This document shows positions 8,533-16,295 of a stretch of DNA of 38,581 nt, piece after piece (the first letter of the stretch is position 1; every line of letters begins with the position of its first letter). A program made the position numbers and the translations under genes. This stretch comes from Mesorhizobium sp. dw_380 (GTDB lineage: Bacteria; Pseudomonadota; Alphaproteobacteria; Rhizobiales; Rhizobiaceae), in contig NZ_JAFFIW010000050.1 of the NCBI RefSeq assembly GCF_018588885.1, forward strand, positions 1 to 38,581, read 5' to 3'. The notes beneath the pieces are model-generated. The model did no database searches and had not been told where the DNA came from. It saw nothing but the letters and a program-made list of their open reading frames with translations.

Positions 8533-8856
8533 GTGAAAAATGTCCTCTTCGTCTGCAGCCAGAACCGCTTGCGCAGCCCGACGGCCGAGCAGGTGTTTTC
8601 CAGGCGAAGGCATATCGAGGTTGAAGCGGCCGGAACAAACCACGACGCCGACACGCCGCTGACGCATGAGCTGGTCGCCTGGGCCGACATCATCTTCGTC
8701 ATGGAAAAGGCGCATCGCGCCACGCTGCAGAAGACATTCAAGGCCAGCCTGAAGAAGGCCCGTATCGTCTGCCTCGATATTCCTGACGACTATGAATTCA
8801 TGGATCCCGAGCTGGTTCGGCCCCTGGAGACGAAAGTGCCGAGACACCTCGGCTGA
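8533..8856 (+). CDS. Low-molecular-weight protein tyrosine phosphatase-like protein
   Basis: This 107-aa protein carries the LMW-PTP P-loop near its start: VCSQNRLRSPTAEQVF, that is Cys8-X5-Arg14-Ser. It resembles the short predicted-PTP group (COG4551 type) rather than full 150-aa LMW-PTPs, ending MDPELVRPLETKVPRHLG. A proline-flanked aspartate in the DIPDDYEFMDPEL region could serve as general acid. The GTG start directly follows the MKNVLFVC frame, and no ATG alternative exists before the P-loop. GC content is near the genome average, unlike its partner gene at 8206. A strong terminator follows. The substrate is unknown. Confidence 0.8.
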   Translation: MKNVLFVCSQNRLRSPTAEQVFSRRRHIEVEAAGTNHDADTPLTHELVAWADIIFVMEKAHRATLQKTFKASLKKARIVCLDIPDDYEFMDPELVRPLETKVPRHLG

Positions 8857-8908
8857 AAGCATCTGGGCCAAGCGTTGCTGCCGCGCCTTTGTCATGCTCG
8901 GCACACAC

Positions 8909-8936
8909 AAAAAACCCGGCGCGAGGCCGGGTTTTT
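8909..8936. terminator. Bidirectional rho-independent terminator
   Basis: A perfect six-base-pair stem CCCGGC/GCCGGG (8915-8920 and 8926-8931) with a GCGAG loop is flanked by six A residues on the left and five T residues on the right. It sits between the convergent phosphatase-like gene and secB, and the A/T tracts make it functional in both directions. Confidence 0.9.
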
Positions 8937-8958
8937 CGGGACATTCTTCTAGCGAGCC

Positions 8959-9459
8959 TCAGCTCACCTGGACCTTCGAGGCGGCCTCGTCTTCGGCGAT
9001 CTTCTGCTGGAACATCTGCGCGAAATCGATCGGGTCGAGCATCAGCGGCGGGAAGCCGCCATTGCGCGTCGCCTCGGCGATGATCTGGCGTGCGAAGGGG
9101 AACAACAGGCGCGGGCATTCGATGAACAGGATCGGCAGCATGTGCTCCTGCGGGAAGCCCGAAATGGCGAAGACGCCGCCATAAACCAGCTCGACATTAA
9201 ACAGCACTTCCTGGTCGAAGGAGGCCTTGGCGTTCAGCGTCAAATTGACGTCGAACTGCTTGTCGGAGAGCGGATTGGCATTGACGTTGACGTTGATGGC
9301 GATGCCGGGCGCCTTGTCGCGGCCACGCAGCGAATTCGGCGCGCCGGGGCTTTCGAAGGACAGGTCCTTCACATACTGGGCCAGGACGTTGAGCGACGGC
9401 TGCGCCGCGTTGCCGTTTCCGTTGGCCGCGCCGGTCGGCGCGTCATCTTTGCTGGCCAT
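8959..9459 (-). CDS. secB: Protein-export chaperone SecB
   Basis: This 166-aa cytosolic tetrameric chaperone keeps preproteins unfolded and hands them to SecA. Family motifs are LAQYVKDLSFESPGAP, NVNVNANPLSDKQFDVNLTL, VELVYGGVFAISG and LFIECPRLLFPFARQIIA, ending GGFPPLMLDPIDFAQMF. The start at 9459 (MASKDD) has AAGGAAAAGG upstream and gives a normal alphaproteobacterial length; the longer frame would add 24 unrelated residues. It is followed by a terminator shared with the convergent phosphatase-like gene. In several rhizobia secB is, from memory, next to dnaQ; here dnaQ is 28 kb away. Confidence 0.96.
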   Translation of the reverse strand: MASKDDAPTGAANGNGNAAQPSLNVLAQYVKDLSFESPGAPNSLRGRDKAPGIAINVNVNANPLSDKQFDVNLTLNAKASFDQEVLFNVELVYGGVFAISGFPQEHMLPILFIECPRLLFPFARQIIAEATRNGGFPPLMLDPIDFAQMFQQKIAEDEAASKVQVS

Positions 9460-9571
9460 GAGCCTTTTCCTTTTGCCTGGGCAGCGTTGCTGACCGCATT
9501 GAAATCGGGCGTTCGCTACCATGGCCGGCATGACAAGACAAGGTTTGCCGCCTTGCGACCGGACGGGATCC

Positions 9572-9715
9572 AGACTGTGTTGAGATTCAGGTCAGGCCGA
9601 GTCGAAAATGGTGGTTTCCGAGAACCGGAGCGGAGCGTACTTTTGGTACGTGAGCACCGGAAGCGCAGGAAGCCGCCATTTGCAGACCGGCATCACCTGA
9701 ATATCAATACAGTCT
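9572..9715. repeat. Palindromic intergenic element at the 3' end of fxsA (long form)
   Basis: The termini are inverted: AGACTGTGTTGAGATTC (9572-9588) against GAATATCAATACAGTCT ending at 9715. They continue as AGGTCAGGCCG and CGGCATCACCT. The interior carries a second imperfect hairpin centred on GTACTTTTGGTAC with CCGGAGCGGAGC / GTGAGCACCGG flanks. The last base overlaps the fxsA stop codon (TCA at 9715-9717). It belongs to the same family as the 67-bp element at 3653-3719 but carries the extra internal hairpin. Confidence 0.75.
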
Positions 9716-10215
9716 CAGTCGTCCTTCAGGCGGCGCCACGGCGAATTGTGGTCGGGGCCGCGCTTCAGATCGTCCTCGCGCGAATAGTCGCCGTCGTCGA
9801 GGTCGATGACCTTGTCGCGCGGCCTGCCGCGGAAGCCGCCGGCGGTGAAATTGGTGGCCACGACGATGCGGCCCTTGAACAGGCGCCAGGCAAGGTCGCG
9901 CACCGGCGGCAGGAACAGGAGCAAGCCGATAATGTCCGTGATGAAGCCCGGGATGATCAAAAGGATCGCCGCCACCACGATCATGGCGCCATGGGCAAGC
10001 TGCTGGCTGGGATCGCGGCCGGCATCCATTTCGGCGCGGATGCGAGCCATGACGCCGAAACCCTGGTGCCGCAGCAAGAGCACGCCGGCGATGCTCGAGG
10101 CCAGCACCAGGCCGACCGTCGCCAGCGCGCCGACCTCGCGGCCGACGACGACGAACCCGGCGATTTCCAGCAGCGGAAGCGCGAGCAGGAAGAGGGGAAG
10201 GAAAGAAATGCGCAA
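9715..10215 (-). CDS. fxsA: FxsA family membrane protein
   Basis: This 166-aa inner-membrane protein of the FxsA family is named after the E. coli gene whose overexpression relieves phage T7 exclusion by F plasmids; its normal role is unsettled. The N-terminal hydrophobic stretch LPLFLLALPLLEIAGFVVVG and two later segments (LATVGLVLASSIAGVLLLR and a helix over the IPGFITDIIGLLLFLPP region) are diagnostic. I chose the TTG at 10215 because it gives the family's typical RISFLPLF start. A GTG at 10290 is in frame but would add a charged, non-family extension with no good ribosome-binding site. The gene diverges from timA. Confidence 0.82.
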   Translation of the reverse strand: MRISFLPLFLLALPLLEIAGFVVVGREVGALATVGLVLASSIAGVLLLRHQGFGVMARIRAEMDAGRDPSQQLAHGAMIVVAAILLIIPGFITDIIGLLLFLPPVRDLAWRLFKGRIVVATNFTAGGFRGRPRDKVIDLDDGDYSREDDLKRGPDHNSPWRRLKDD

Positions 10216-10433
10216 GTCTTGCCAACCTTTTTCGGTCGTTTTGGCCGTTTCGACTGTTTTGCCCGGCCGGCGACCAATCGCCGCTGGCACGGAGGCTGTT
10301 AGATAGGTATGCCTGCCTTTGATTTGAATGATTGCGCCTTGCGTTCTATATGCTTTGGATGTTGAGCGCTATGCGACCGCGGCCTGTTGGCTGGATGGTC
10401 CGGCCTAGAGGCAGGGATTGATTGGCGGAAGAT

Positions 10434-11141
10434 ATGGGTTTCTTCGACTTCGGCACGATTTTCTTCCTGATCGCGGCGGTGGTGATCTTCTTCCAGCTGC
10501 GCAATGTGCTGGGCCGTCGGACCGGTAGCGAGCGGCCGCCCTTCGACCCCTACACGGCAGCACGCACCGACAAGGACGCCACCCAGAAACCCGAGAACGT
10601 CGTTTCGCTGCCGCGCAAGCGGCTGCCGGGTGAACCGGCACCGGCCGACACCTATGCGGCCATCGACGCCTTCGCCAAGCCTGACACGGACCTCAACAAG
10701 GGCCTGCGCGCGATCAAGGACAATGACCCGTCCTTCGATCCGAAGGGATTCGTCGACGGCGCCAAGATGGCCTATGAGATGATCGTCATGGCCTATGCCG
10801 ACGGCGACCGCAAAACGCTGAAGAACCTTCTGTCGCGCGAGGTCTTCGACGGCTTCGTCGCGGCGATCGGCGAACGCGAGGCCAAGTCGGAAAAGATCCA
10901 GTCCTCCTTCGTCGGCATCGACAAGGCCGACATCGTCTCGGCCGAGATGAAGGGCGGCGAGGCGCATGTGACGCTGCGCATCATCAGCGAGCTGATTTCG
11001 GCGACGCGCGACAAGGCGGGTGCCGTGATCGACGGCGATCCGGAAACCGTGGCCGAGGTCAAGGATGTCTGGACCTTCGCCCGCGATACGCGCTCGCGCG
11101 ATCCGAACTGGAAGCTGGTCGCCACCGAAGAAGAAGACTGA
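10434..11141 (+). CDS. Tim44/TimA family protein (Tim44-like domain)
   Basis: This 235-aa protein begins with a membrane-anchoring segment, GFFDFGTIFFLIAAVVIFFQLRNVLG, followed by a proline-rich charged linker and a Tim44-like domain from about residue 80. Matching segments are DPKGFVDGAKMAYEMIVMAYADGD, LLSREVFDGF and VKDVWTFARDTRSRDPNWKLVAT. It resembles bacterial TimA, the inner-membrane homologue of the mitochondrial import motor subunit Tim44, whose bacterial role is uncertain. The ATG at 10434 has GCGGAAG just upstream; an in-frame TTG four codons earlier is less likely. It heads the timA-mltA-smr plus-strand run and diverges from fxsA. Confidence 0.88.
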   Translation: MGFFDFGTIFFLIAAVVIFFQLRNVLGRRTGSERPPFDPYTAARTDKDATQKPENVVSLPRKRLPGEPAPADTYAAIDAFAKPDTDLNKGLRAIKDNDPSFDPKGFVDGAKMAYEMIVMAYADGDRKTLKNLLSREVFDGFVAAIGEREAKSEKIQSSFVGIDKADIVSAEMKGGEAHVTLRIISELISATRDKAGAVIDGDPETVAEVKDVWTFARDTRSRDPNWKLVATEEED

Positions 11142-11145
11142 GCCC

Positions 11146-11248
11146 GATGCATATCGCCCAAAAGTGCGAAGCGGTTTTGGGACAAGGACTTGCATCAAGA
11201 CCAGGATCCGAAGCGCGTCGTATGACCGTCTTCAAGCACGACGCGCTT
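11146..11248. repeat. Double stem-loop intergenic repeat between timA and mltA
   Basis: The first part, 11146-11196, runs from GATGCA to TGCATC and contains inverted CCCAAAA and TTTTGGG. The second part, 11211-11248, is a perfect eleven-base inverted repeat, AAGCGCGTCGT and ACGACGCGCTT, around a 16-base loop. From memory, very similar GATGCATnTCGCCCAAAAGTG sequences are widely repeated in Mesorhizobium genomes. It begins five bases after the timA stop and ends 19 bases before the mltA start. Confidence 0.75.
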
Positions 11249-11267
11249 TAGGCAAGGGCGGGCTCAG

Positions 11268-12371
11268 GTGTCGCTGTCGCCTCTCCTCCTTGAAAAATCC
11301 TTCGACGACTTGCCCGGCTGGGGCGGCGACGAACATCTGCCGGCCTTCGAGGCGTTTCGCCGTTCGGCCTTGCATGTGCCGACCAAGCCTTATCGCAGCG
11401 GCGCGCTCGGCGTCGACTTCAACGCCTTTGCCGAAGCCTATGCCGAAGCGCGCGGCGTCTCTCCGGCGAACCAACAGCAGGCCCGCGCGTTCTTCGAGCG
11501 CCATTTTGTCCCCATGCTGGTCCGGCCCGAGGCCGGGGGCGCCGGCCTAGTCACCGGTTTCTACGAACCGCAAGTCGAGGCTTCGCCGGTGCGGACGGGG
11601 CGTTTTGTCGTGCCGCTCATGTCGCGTCCTGCCGATCTGGTCGATGTCGACGACGCCAACCGGCCGCAGGGGATGGACCCCTATCTCGCTTTCGCGCGCC
11701 GGACGGCGGACGGGCCGGTTGAGTATTTCGACCGCGGCGCGATCGAACGCGGTGCGCTTGCCGGCCAGGGGCTGGAGATCGCCTGGCTGGCCGACAAGGT
11801 CGATGCCTTCTTCATCCACGTGCAAGGGGCGGCACGGCTCGCCATGACCGACGGCCGGCTTTGCCGCGTCACCTACGCGGCCAAGTCCGGCCAGCGTTTC
11901 ACCGGACCCGGCAAGGTGTTGAGTGAGGCAGGCGAAATCCCGCTGGCGGAGGTGACGATGCAGTCGATCCGCGCCTGGTTCAAGGCGCATCCCAAGCGCG
12001 TCGACGAGATCCTGTGGCAGAACCGCTCCTACATCTTCTTCCGGAAGGCCGATGTCGACGACGCGGCGCTTGGCCCGATCGCCGCCGCCAAGGTGCCGCT
12101 GACGCCGGGCCGCTCGGTCGCGGTCGACCGGCTGCTGCACACATTCGGCACGCCTTTTTACATCGACGCGCCGACGCTCACCGCGTTCGAGGCAAAACCA
12201 TTCCGGCGGCTGATGATCGCGCAAGATACAGGTTCGGCCATCACCGGGCCGGCGCGTGGCGATCTCTTCGCCGGTTCGGGCGATGCGGCCGGCGAGATCG
12301 CCGGCGTGGTGCGCAACGCCGCCGATTTCTATGCGCTGGTGCCGCGCGCGCTGGTCGGGGGCGCACGATGA
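11268..12371 (+). CDS. mltA: MltA-type lytic murein transglycosylase
   Basis: This 367-aa protein of the MltA family cleaves peptidoglycan glycan strands with formation of 1,6-anhydro ends. The insert-containing MltA domain starts near TGFYEPQVEAS (residue 96). The 3D domain at the C-terminus holds QDTGSAITGPARGDLFAGSGDAAG, where D320 corresponds to the family's catalytic aspartate. The start is GTG at 11268; the frame is closed upstream at 11223 with no other start. The encoded N-terminus has neither signal peptide nor lipobox, which is odd for a periplasmic enzyme. The stop overlaps the Smr gene by four bases (ATGA). Confidence 0.9.
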   Translation: MSLSPLLLEKSFDDLPGWGGDEHLPAFEAFRRSALHVPTKPYRSGALGVDFNAFAEAYAEARGVSPANQQQARAFFERHFVPMLVRPEAGGAGLVTGFYEPQVEASPVRTGRFVVPLMSRPADLVDVDDANRPQGMDPYLAFARRTADGPVEYFDRGAIERGALAGQGLEIAWLADKVDAFFIHVQGAARLAMTDGRLCRVTYAAKSGQRFTGPGKVLSEAGEIPLAEVTMQSIRAWFKAHPKRVDEILWQNRSYIFFRKADVDDAALGPIAAAKVPLTPGRSVAVDRLLHTFGTPFYIDAPTLTAFEAKPFRRLMIAQDTGSAITGPARGDLFAGSGDAAGEIAGVVRNAADFYALVPRALVGGAR

Positions 12372-12898
12372 CCAGGCGTCCGGACAAGCTCAGCGAGGAC
12401 GACCGGGTGCTGTGGAACCTTGTGGCGCGCACGGCCAAGCCGCTGAAGGGCAGGGCCGCCGTCGATATTCCCGACATCGCCGCCGATTCCAGGCCAGCGG
12501 CGCCGCAAACGGCCCAGCCCGCCGCCAATGCGCCAGGCGCGGCAAAGCCGAAGGCACAGCATGTCACGCACCGCCTCGACGAACCGACGCTGGACAAATT
12601 GTCAAAGGGCAGGCTGCCGATCGAGGGCCGCGTCGACCTGCATGGCATGACGCAGGACGAGGCCTATTCGCTGCTGTTCTCGTTCCTGCACCGGGCGCAT
12701 GCCGGCGGCATCCGCTATGTCCTCGTCATCACCGGCAAGGGATCTTCCTCGGGCGGCGACGGCGTGTTGCGGCGCGCGGTGCCCGCCTGGCTGTCGACGC
12801 CGGCGTTCCGGCCGCTGGTCTCCAGCCACGACCATGCCGCCCGCAACCATGGCGGCTCGGGCGCGCTCTATATCAGGCTGCGGCGAGCGCGCTCATGA
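12368..12898 (+). CDS. Smr/MutS2 C-terminal domain protein
   Basis: This 176-aa protein has an N-terminal disordered, Ala/Pro-rich stretch and a C-terminal Smr domain from about residue 85. The signature motifs are RVDLHGMTQDEA and VLVITGKGSSSGGDGVLRRAVPAWL, ending HGGSGALYIRLRR. Stand-alone Smr domains are nicking nucleases in some proteins; the role of this type in rhizobia is not established. It starts inside the mltA stop codon and is followed after 25 bases by the XRE regulator, so the three are probably one operon, as in other Rhizobiales. Confidence 0.88.
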   Translation: MTRRPDKLSEDDRVLWNLVARTAKPLKGRAAVDIPDIAADSRPAAPQTAQPAANAPGAAKPKAQHVTHRLDEPTLDKLSKGRLPIEGRVDLHGMTQDEAYSLLFSFLHRAHAGGIRYVLVITGKGSSSGGDGVLRRAVPAWLSTPAFRPLVSSHDHAARNHGGSGALYIRLRRARS

Positions 12899-12923
12899 GG
12901 GCTGAAGCCGTGAGGCCGGGCGC

Positions 12924-13292
12924 ATGACGCCATTCGGCGAGAAGCTGCGGGCACTCAGGAACGAGCGCGGCGTCAGCCAGAAGGACATGGCGGCGGCGAT
13001 CGGCGTCAGCGCCGCCTATCTGTCGGCGCTCGAGCATGGCAGGCGCGGTGCGCCGACCTGGACGCTGATCCAGAAGATCATCGGCTATTTCAACATCATC
13101 TGGGACGATGCCGAGGAGCTGGCGCGGCTGGCCGAGGCCTCGCATCCCCGGGTGAAACTCGACACGTCGGGTCTCAACCCCGCCGCCACCGAGCTTGCCA
13201 ATCTTTTGGCCGAGAATATCGAGAAGCTCGACGAAGCGGAGCTGCGCCGCATCACCGCATCGATCCGCGCGGCGCTGAGCCGGCGGGCGTAG
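12924..13292 (+). CDS. XRE-family helix-turn-helix regulator
   Basis: This 122-aa protein has an N-terminal Cro/C1-type HTH: FGEKLRALRNERGVSQKDMAAAIGVSAAYLSALEHG, covering residues 4-39. The C-terminal part is helical and acidic with no ligand-binding domain. It follows the smr gene by 25 bases in the same direction, a linkage seen in other rhizobia as far as I recall. The targets are unknown. A strong GC hairpin downstream probably ends the timA-mltA-smr-xre transcript. Confidence 0.87.
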   Translation: MTPFGEKLRALRNERGVSQKDMAAAIGVSAAYLSALEHGRRGAPTWTLIQKIIGYFNIIWDDAEELARLAEASHPRVKLDTSGLNPAATELANLLAENIEKLDEAELRRITASIRAALSRRA

Positions 13293-13341
13293 ATCTCTCT
13301 ACTCGGATGTCGCGACGGCGTCCGCCTGATCGTAAAACAGT

Positions 13342-13366
13342 GCCCGCCGGCAAGCCGCCGGCGGGC
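13342..13366. terminator. GC-rich hairpin between convergent genes
   Basis: A perfect ten-base-pair stem, GCCCGCCGGC (13342-13351) and GCCGGCGGGC (13357-13366), encloses a five-base AAGCC loop. It sits between the convergent XRE gene and the secreted Cys protein. The T tract is weak (CTT), so termination strength is uncertain, but position and stem favour a shared terminator. Confidence 0.7.
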
Positions 13367-13378
13367 CTTGCAGCGAAA

Positions 13379-13621
13379 TCATTTCTTGCCGGCCGTGCCG
13401 CCGCCATTGTTTCCCCTGCCGCCATTGTCGTGATGGTCACGGCCACCATTTCCACCGCCTAGGCAGTCCGATGCGCCGGCCGCGCTGCAACAGCGGCCGC
13501 TCCACAGGTCGTTGAGGTTGGTCTTGGCGCAGCTTGGAATGGTCTGATCGGCCAGAGCGGATCCGGCCAGGGCCGACACCGCGACGGCTGCGAGAAATGC
13601 ATTTCGCAAAAGAGCAGTCAT
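13379..13621 (-). CDS. Small secreted cysteine- and glycine-rich protein
   Basis: This gene encodes 80 aa starting MTALLRNAFLAAVAVSALAG, a clear signal peptide with a cut after SALA. GGAG lies seven bases before the ATG, which argues against the start ten codons upstream. The mature 56 residues contain four cysteines (CAKTNLNDLWSGRCC and SDC), consistent with two disulfides. A Gly/Asn/His/Asp-rich tail (GGGNGGRDHHDNGG) could bind metal. I do not recognise the family. It is likely periplasmic or extracellular and monocistronic. Confidence 0.72.
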   Translation of the reverse strand: MTALLRNAFLAAVAVSALAGSALADQTIPSCAKTNLNDLWSGRCCSAAGASDCLGGGNGGRDHHDNGGRGNNGGGTAGKK

Positions 13622-13741
13622 TTGAAGTCTCCATGGTTGGTTTCGGTTCACGGCTGTGTGTCGCTGGCCGGACCGAAATGGTTCATGGAGGGATGCGAGA
13701 AATTATTAGAGGAATGCGCGAGGTGCGCGGCTGGCCATGTC

Positions 13742-13922
13742 GGCGCCGCCCCTCATCCGCCTGCCGGCACCTTCTCCCCGTATAGTGACGGGGAGAAGGG
13801 GTAGCCGCGCCGCTGGCGCTTGCTTTGCGACGTTGATGATTGGCGAAAGCGGCGATGACAGCCTTTTTCTCCCCGTCACTATACGGGGAGAAATGTCCGG
13901 CAGGACAATGAGGGGCGGCGCC
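13742..13922. repeat. Long palindromic intergenic repeat, family B
   Basis: The arms GGCGCCGCCCCTCAT (13742) and ATGAGGGGCGGCGCC (ending 13922) are exact inverted repeats. Inside them are CTTCTCCCCGTATAGTGACGGGGAGAAG and its inverted counterpart, each a local hairpin, around a GATTGGCGAAAGCGGCGATGACAG centre. A related copy is at 33115-33255 and the start of a third at 38553. Together with its flanks it fills the 362-base gap between the Cys-rich secreted protein and the BTLCP gene; I see nothing else there. Confidence 0.85.
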
Positions 13923-13983
13923 AAACTTCTGTTATTGCCGGGAAAACCGAGAGCGGCCGCGCGGCCAAAACCGCCACCAGTCC

Positions 13984-14604
13984 CTATTGCACCGACCCCA
14001 CCAGAACCTGCTGGCCGCCGCGGATCGAGACCCAGCGGCCGGTGTTGTCGGTCGCCTGCCGCTTGAGGAAGCGGTAGCCGGTCTGGTCCCACGGCCTGAC
14101 CTTGTCGGTCAGATTGTCAAGCACATAGTCGCCCTTGTCGGTGCGCACCGTCAGCACGGAGTGTCCTTCGCCATCGGGCTTGCGCACCACGGTGATGAGA
14201 AGATCGGCAAGCGACATGCCCATGTGGGACAGCCGGCGGCGCTTTTCCAGGACATAGTCCTCGCAATCGCCGACGCCCTTGTCGGGATAGGCCCAGACCT
14301 CGTCCTTGCCGTAAATATCCATGTCGCTCATCGGCTTGACGGCGGCATTGACCCGGGCGGTGACGCCGGCGAGCTTGCGCATCAGCCCGTCGGTCATTCT
14401 GGCCGGCGCCAGATTGCCTGGACGGATCGAGCACTCGCCGGGATGCAGCTTGCAGAAATCATAGTGGCCGATCGGCTGCGAGGTCATACCCCCGGTCGCC
14501 ATCGCTCCGGCAGCCATTGCCGGCGCCATCCAGCCTCCCGTGGCTGCCAGACCGGCTGCGGCCACGCACAAACGCAGCCTTCTTGCCATTGTTGAGGAAT
14601 TCAT
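13984..14604 (-). CDS. Bacterial transglutaminase-like cysteine proteinase (BTLCP)
   Basis: This 206-aa exported protein belongs to the BTLCP family (PF06035 type). After a signal-like Ala-rich N-terminus, the catalytic triad is visible as C114 in GVGDCEDYVLEKR, H148 in GEGHSVLTVRT and D163 in YVLDNL. Relatives such as LapG are periplasmic proteases that cleave adhesins, but this short alphaproteobacterial type lacks adjacent lapD/lapA genes, so its substrate is unknown. GAGCGGGGAC precedes the ATG at 14604. The gene is in a minus-strand run with phaZ upstream but is separated by 171 bases. Confidence 0.88.
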   Translation of the reverse strand: MNSSTMARRLRLCVAAAGLAATGGWMAPAMAAGAMATGGMTSQPIGHYDFCKLHPGECSIRPGNLAPARMTDGLMRKLAGVTARVNAAVKPMSDMDIYGKDEVWAYPDKGVGDCEDYVLEKRRRLSHMGMSLADLLITVVRKPDGEGHSVLTVRTDKGDYVLDNLTDKVRPWDQTGYRFLKRQATDNTGRWVSIRGGQQVLVGSVQ

Positions 14605-14775
14605 TGTCCCCGCTCACCCTGTTGTTAATGAAACGTTAAGGGCGATTGACAGTCTGTGTCAATTACGAAGACGGCCTGATTTGCAGCATGGTTACCCGGA
14701 GAGGGGTAGCGGCACTTGTTCGACAGAAACGCACTGGCGCCGATTTTCGGCCCAGTGCTCGCAATTACGGACTGC

Positions 14776-16053
14776 CTATCGCTTGGCGGTGCGGACCAGC
14801 TTCGGCTTCACGGCAACACGGTTCTGGCGGCCATAGCTGGTGATGAAGTCGACGATGCGCGGCACGATCTCGGAGCGGAAGCGCGAGCCGTTGAAGACGC
14901 CGTAATGGCCGACCGCGGGCTGCATATAGTGCGCCTTCTTGTCGGCCGGAATGTTGACGCACAGATCCTGGGCCGCCTTGGTCTGGCCAAGGCCCGATAT
15001 GTCGTCGTTCTCGCCTTCGACCGTGAACAGGGCGACGTTGCGGATGGCGGACGTGTCGATCCTGGTGCCGCGATGCGTCATCTCGCCCTTGGGCAAGGCA
15101 TGGCGCACGAAGACGGTGTCGACCGTTTGCAGGTAGAACTCCGCCGTCAGATCCATCACCGCCAGATATTCGTCATAGAAGTCGCGATGCTTCTCGGCGC
15201 TGTCGCCATCATGCTTCACAAGGTGCATGAAGAAGTCCTTGTGGGCGGTGATGTGGCGGTCGAGGTTCATGCTCATGAAGCCGGACAGCTGCAGGAAGCC
15301 GGGATAGACCTCACGGCCGAAGCCGGGCACCGGCCAGGGCGCGCGCATGATGACATTGTCGCGGAACCAATCGATGCCCTTTTCCTCGGCCAGCAGATTG
15401 ACCGCGGTCGGATTGCGGCGGGTGTCGATCGGCCCGCCCATCAACGTCATCGTCGAAGGGACGAACGGGTCGCCCTTGGTCTCCATCAGCGCCACCGCCG
15501 CCAGAACCGGCACGGAAGGCTGGCATACCGCCATCACATGGGTGTCGGGCCCCAGCGCGTGCAGCATGTCGATGACATAGTCGATGTAATCGTCGAGATC
15601 GAATTGGCCGTCGGCCAGCGGCACCATGCGGGCGTCGACCCAGTCGGTGATGTGAACGTCGGCATAGGGCAGCATCGCCTCTGCCGTGCCGCGCAGCAGC
15701 GTCGCATAATGGCCCGACATCGGCGCCACGATCAGAAGCTTCGGGTCCGGCCGGCGGCCTGCGGGAACGTCGCGCTCGAAACGGACGAGATTGCAGAACG
15801 GCTTCGACCAGACGGTTTTTTCGGTGACCGCGACGCTCTTCCAGTCGACCACGGTCTTGTCGAGGCCGAAGACCGGCTTGCCGTAGCGGCGCGTGGTACG
15901 CTCGAACAGTTCGGCGGTGGCCGCGACCGAGCGGCCCCAGGACGTGTGCGAGAATGGATTGAGCGGATTGGAGTAGAACATCCGCACCGCATCGGCGTAC
16001 AGGCGCGCGGGCTGCACGGCGGCGTGGTTCATTTCATAGAGCTGGTAGAACAT
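14776..16053 (-). CDS. phaZ: Intracellular polyhydroxyalkanoate depolymerase
   Basis: This 425-aa enzyme degrades stored poly-3-hydroxybutyrate in the cytoplasm. The family-specific N-terminus MFYQLYEMNHAAVQPAR is intact, and the nucleophile is a cysteine, C177 in AVCQPSVP, in place of the usual lipase-box serine, as in Ralstonia PhaZa1. YSNPLNPFSHTSWGR, HYMQPAVGHYGVFNGSRFR and FGREVYPGFLQLSGFMSMN confirm the assignment. The gene is monocistronic on the minus strand. Length is normal for the family. Confidence 0.94.
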   Translation of the reverse strand: MFYQLYEMNHAAVQPARLYADAVRMFYSNPLNPFSHTSWGRSVAATAELFERTTRRYGKPVFGLDKTVVDWKSVAVTEKTVWSKPFCNLVRFERDVPAGRRPDPKLLIVAPMSGHYATLLRGTAEAMLPYADVHITDWVDARMVPLADGQFDLDDYIDYVIDMLHALGPDTHVMAVCQPSVPVLAAVALMETKGDPFVPSTMTLMGGPIDTRRNPTAVNLLAEEKGIDWFRDNVIMRAPWPVPGFGREVYPGFLQLSGFMSMNLDRHITAHKDFFMHLVKHDGDSAEKHRDFYDEYLAVMDLTAEFYLQTVDTVFVRHALPKGEMTHRGTRIDTSAIRNVALFTVEGENDDISGLGQTKAAQDLCVNIPADKKAHYMQPAVGHYGVFNGSRFRSEIVPRIVDFITSYGRQNRVAVKPKLVRTAKR

Positions 16054-16254
16054 CGAGAACCCCGCTGCTGCCTGCGACCGAAGGGACGACGAGCAGCGCC
16101 GAGCCTAAATGTCTCGCGGGGAAGTTAACAACTAATTGCTGCGATGCAATACGTCACGTCGCGTGATTTATACTCATTCTTTCGTCCAAGGCTTTGGAAA
16201 TCGGCCCTGAACGGGGCGAGCCGGCTCAGTGTGCGCTGCGACGAAGGCATTGCC

Positions 16255-16288
16255 GGGTCCGGGCCATCTCGGGATCGGGGCCGGACCC
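16255..16288. terminator. Hairpin downstream of rlpA
   Basis: Inverted GGGTCCGG (16255-16262) and CCGGACCC (16281-16288) form an eight-base-pair stem just past the 3' end of the minus-strand rlpA-like gene. No T tract follows in either direction, so this may stabilise the mRNA rather than terminate transcription. Confidence 0.5.
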
Positions 16289-16295
16289 AGACATG

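Noticed and set aside
13742..13922. Regularly spaced inverted repeats that could suggest a CRISPR or integron array
   Set aside because: They are single palindromes with inverted arms. There are no direct repeats with unique spacers and no cas or integrase genes.
14646..14843. Small plus-strand ORF between the BTLCP gene and phaZ
   Set aside because: It has no ribosome-binding site, runs into phaZ antisense and has irregular codon use.
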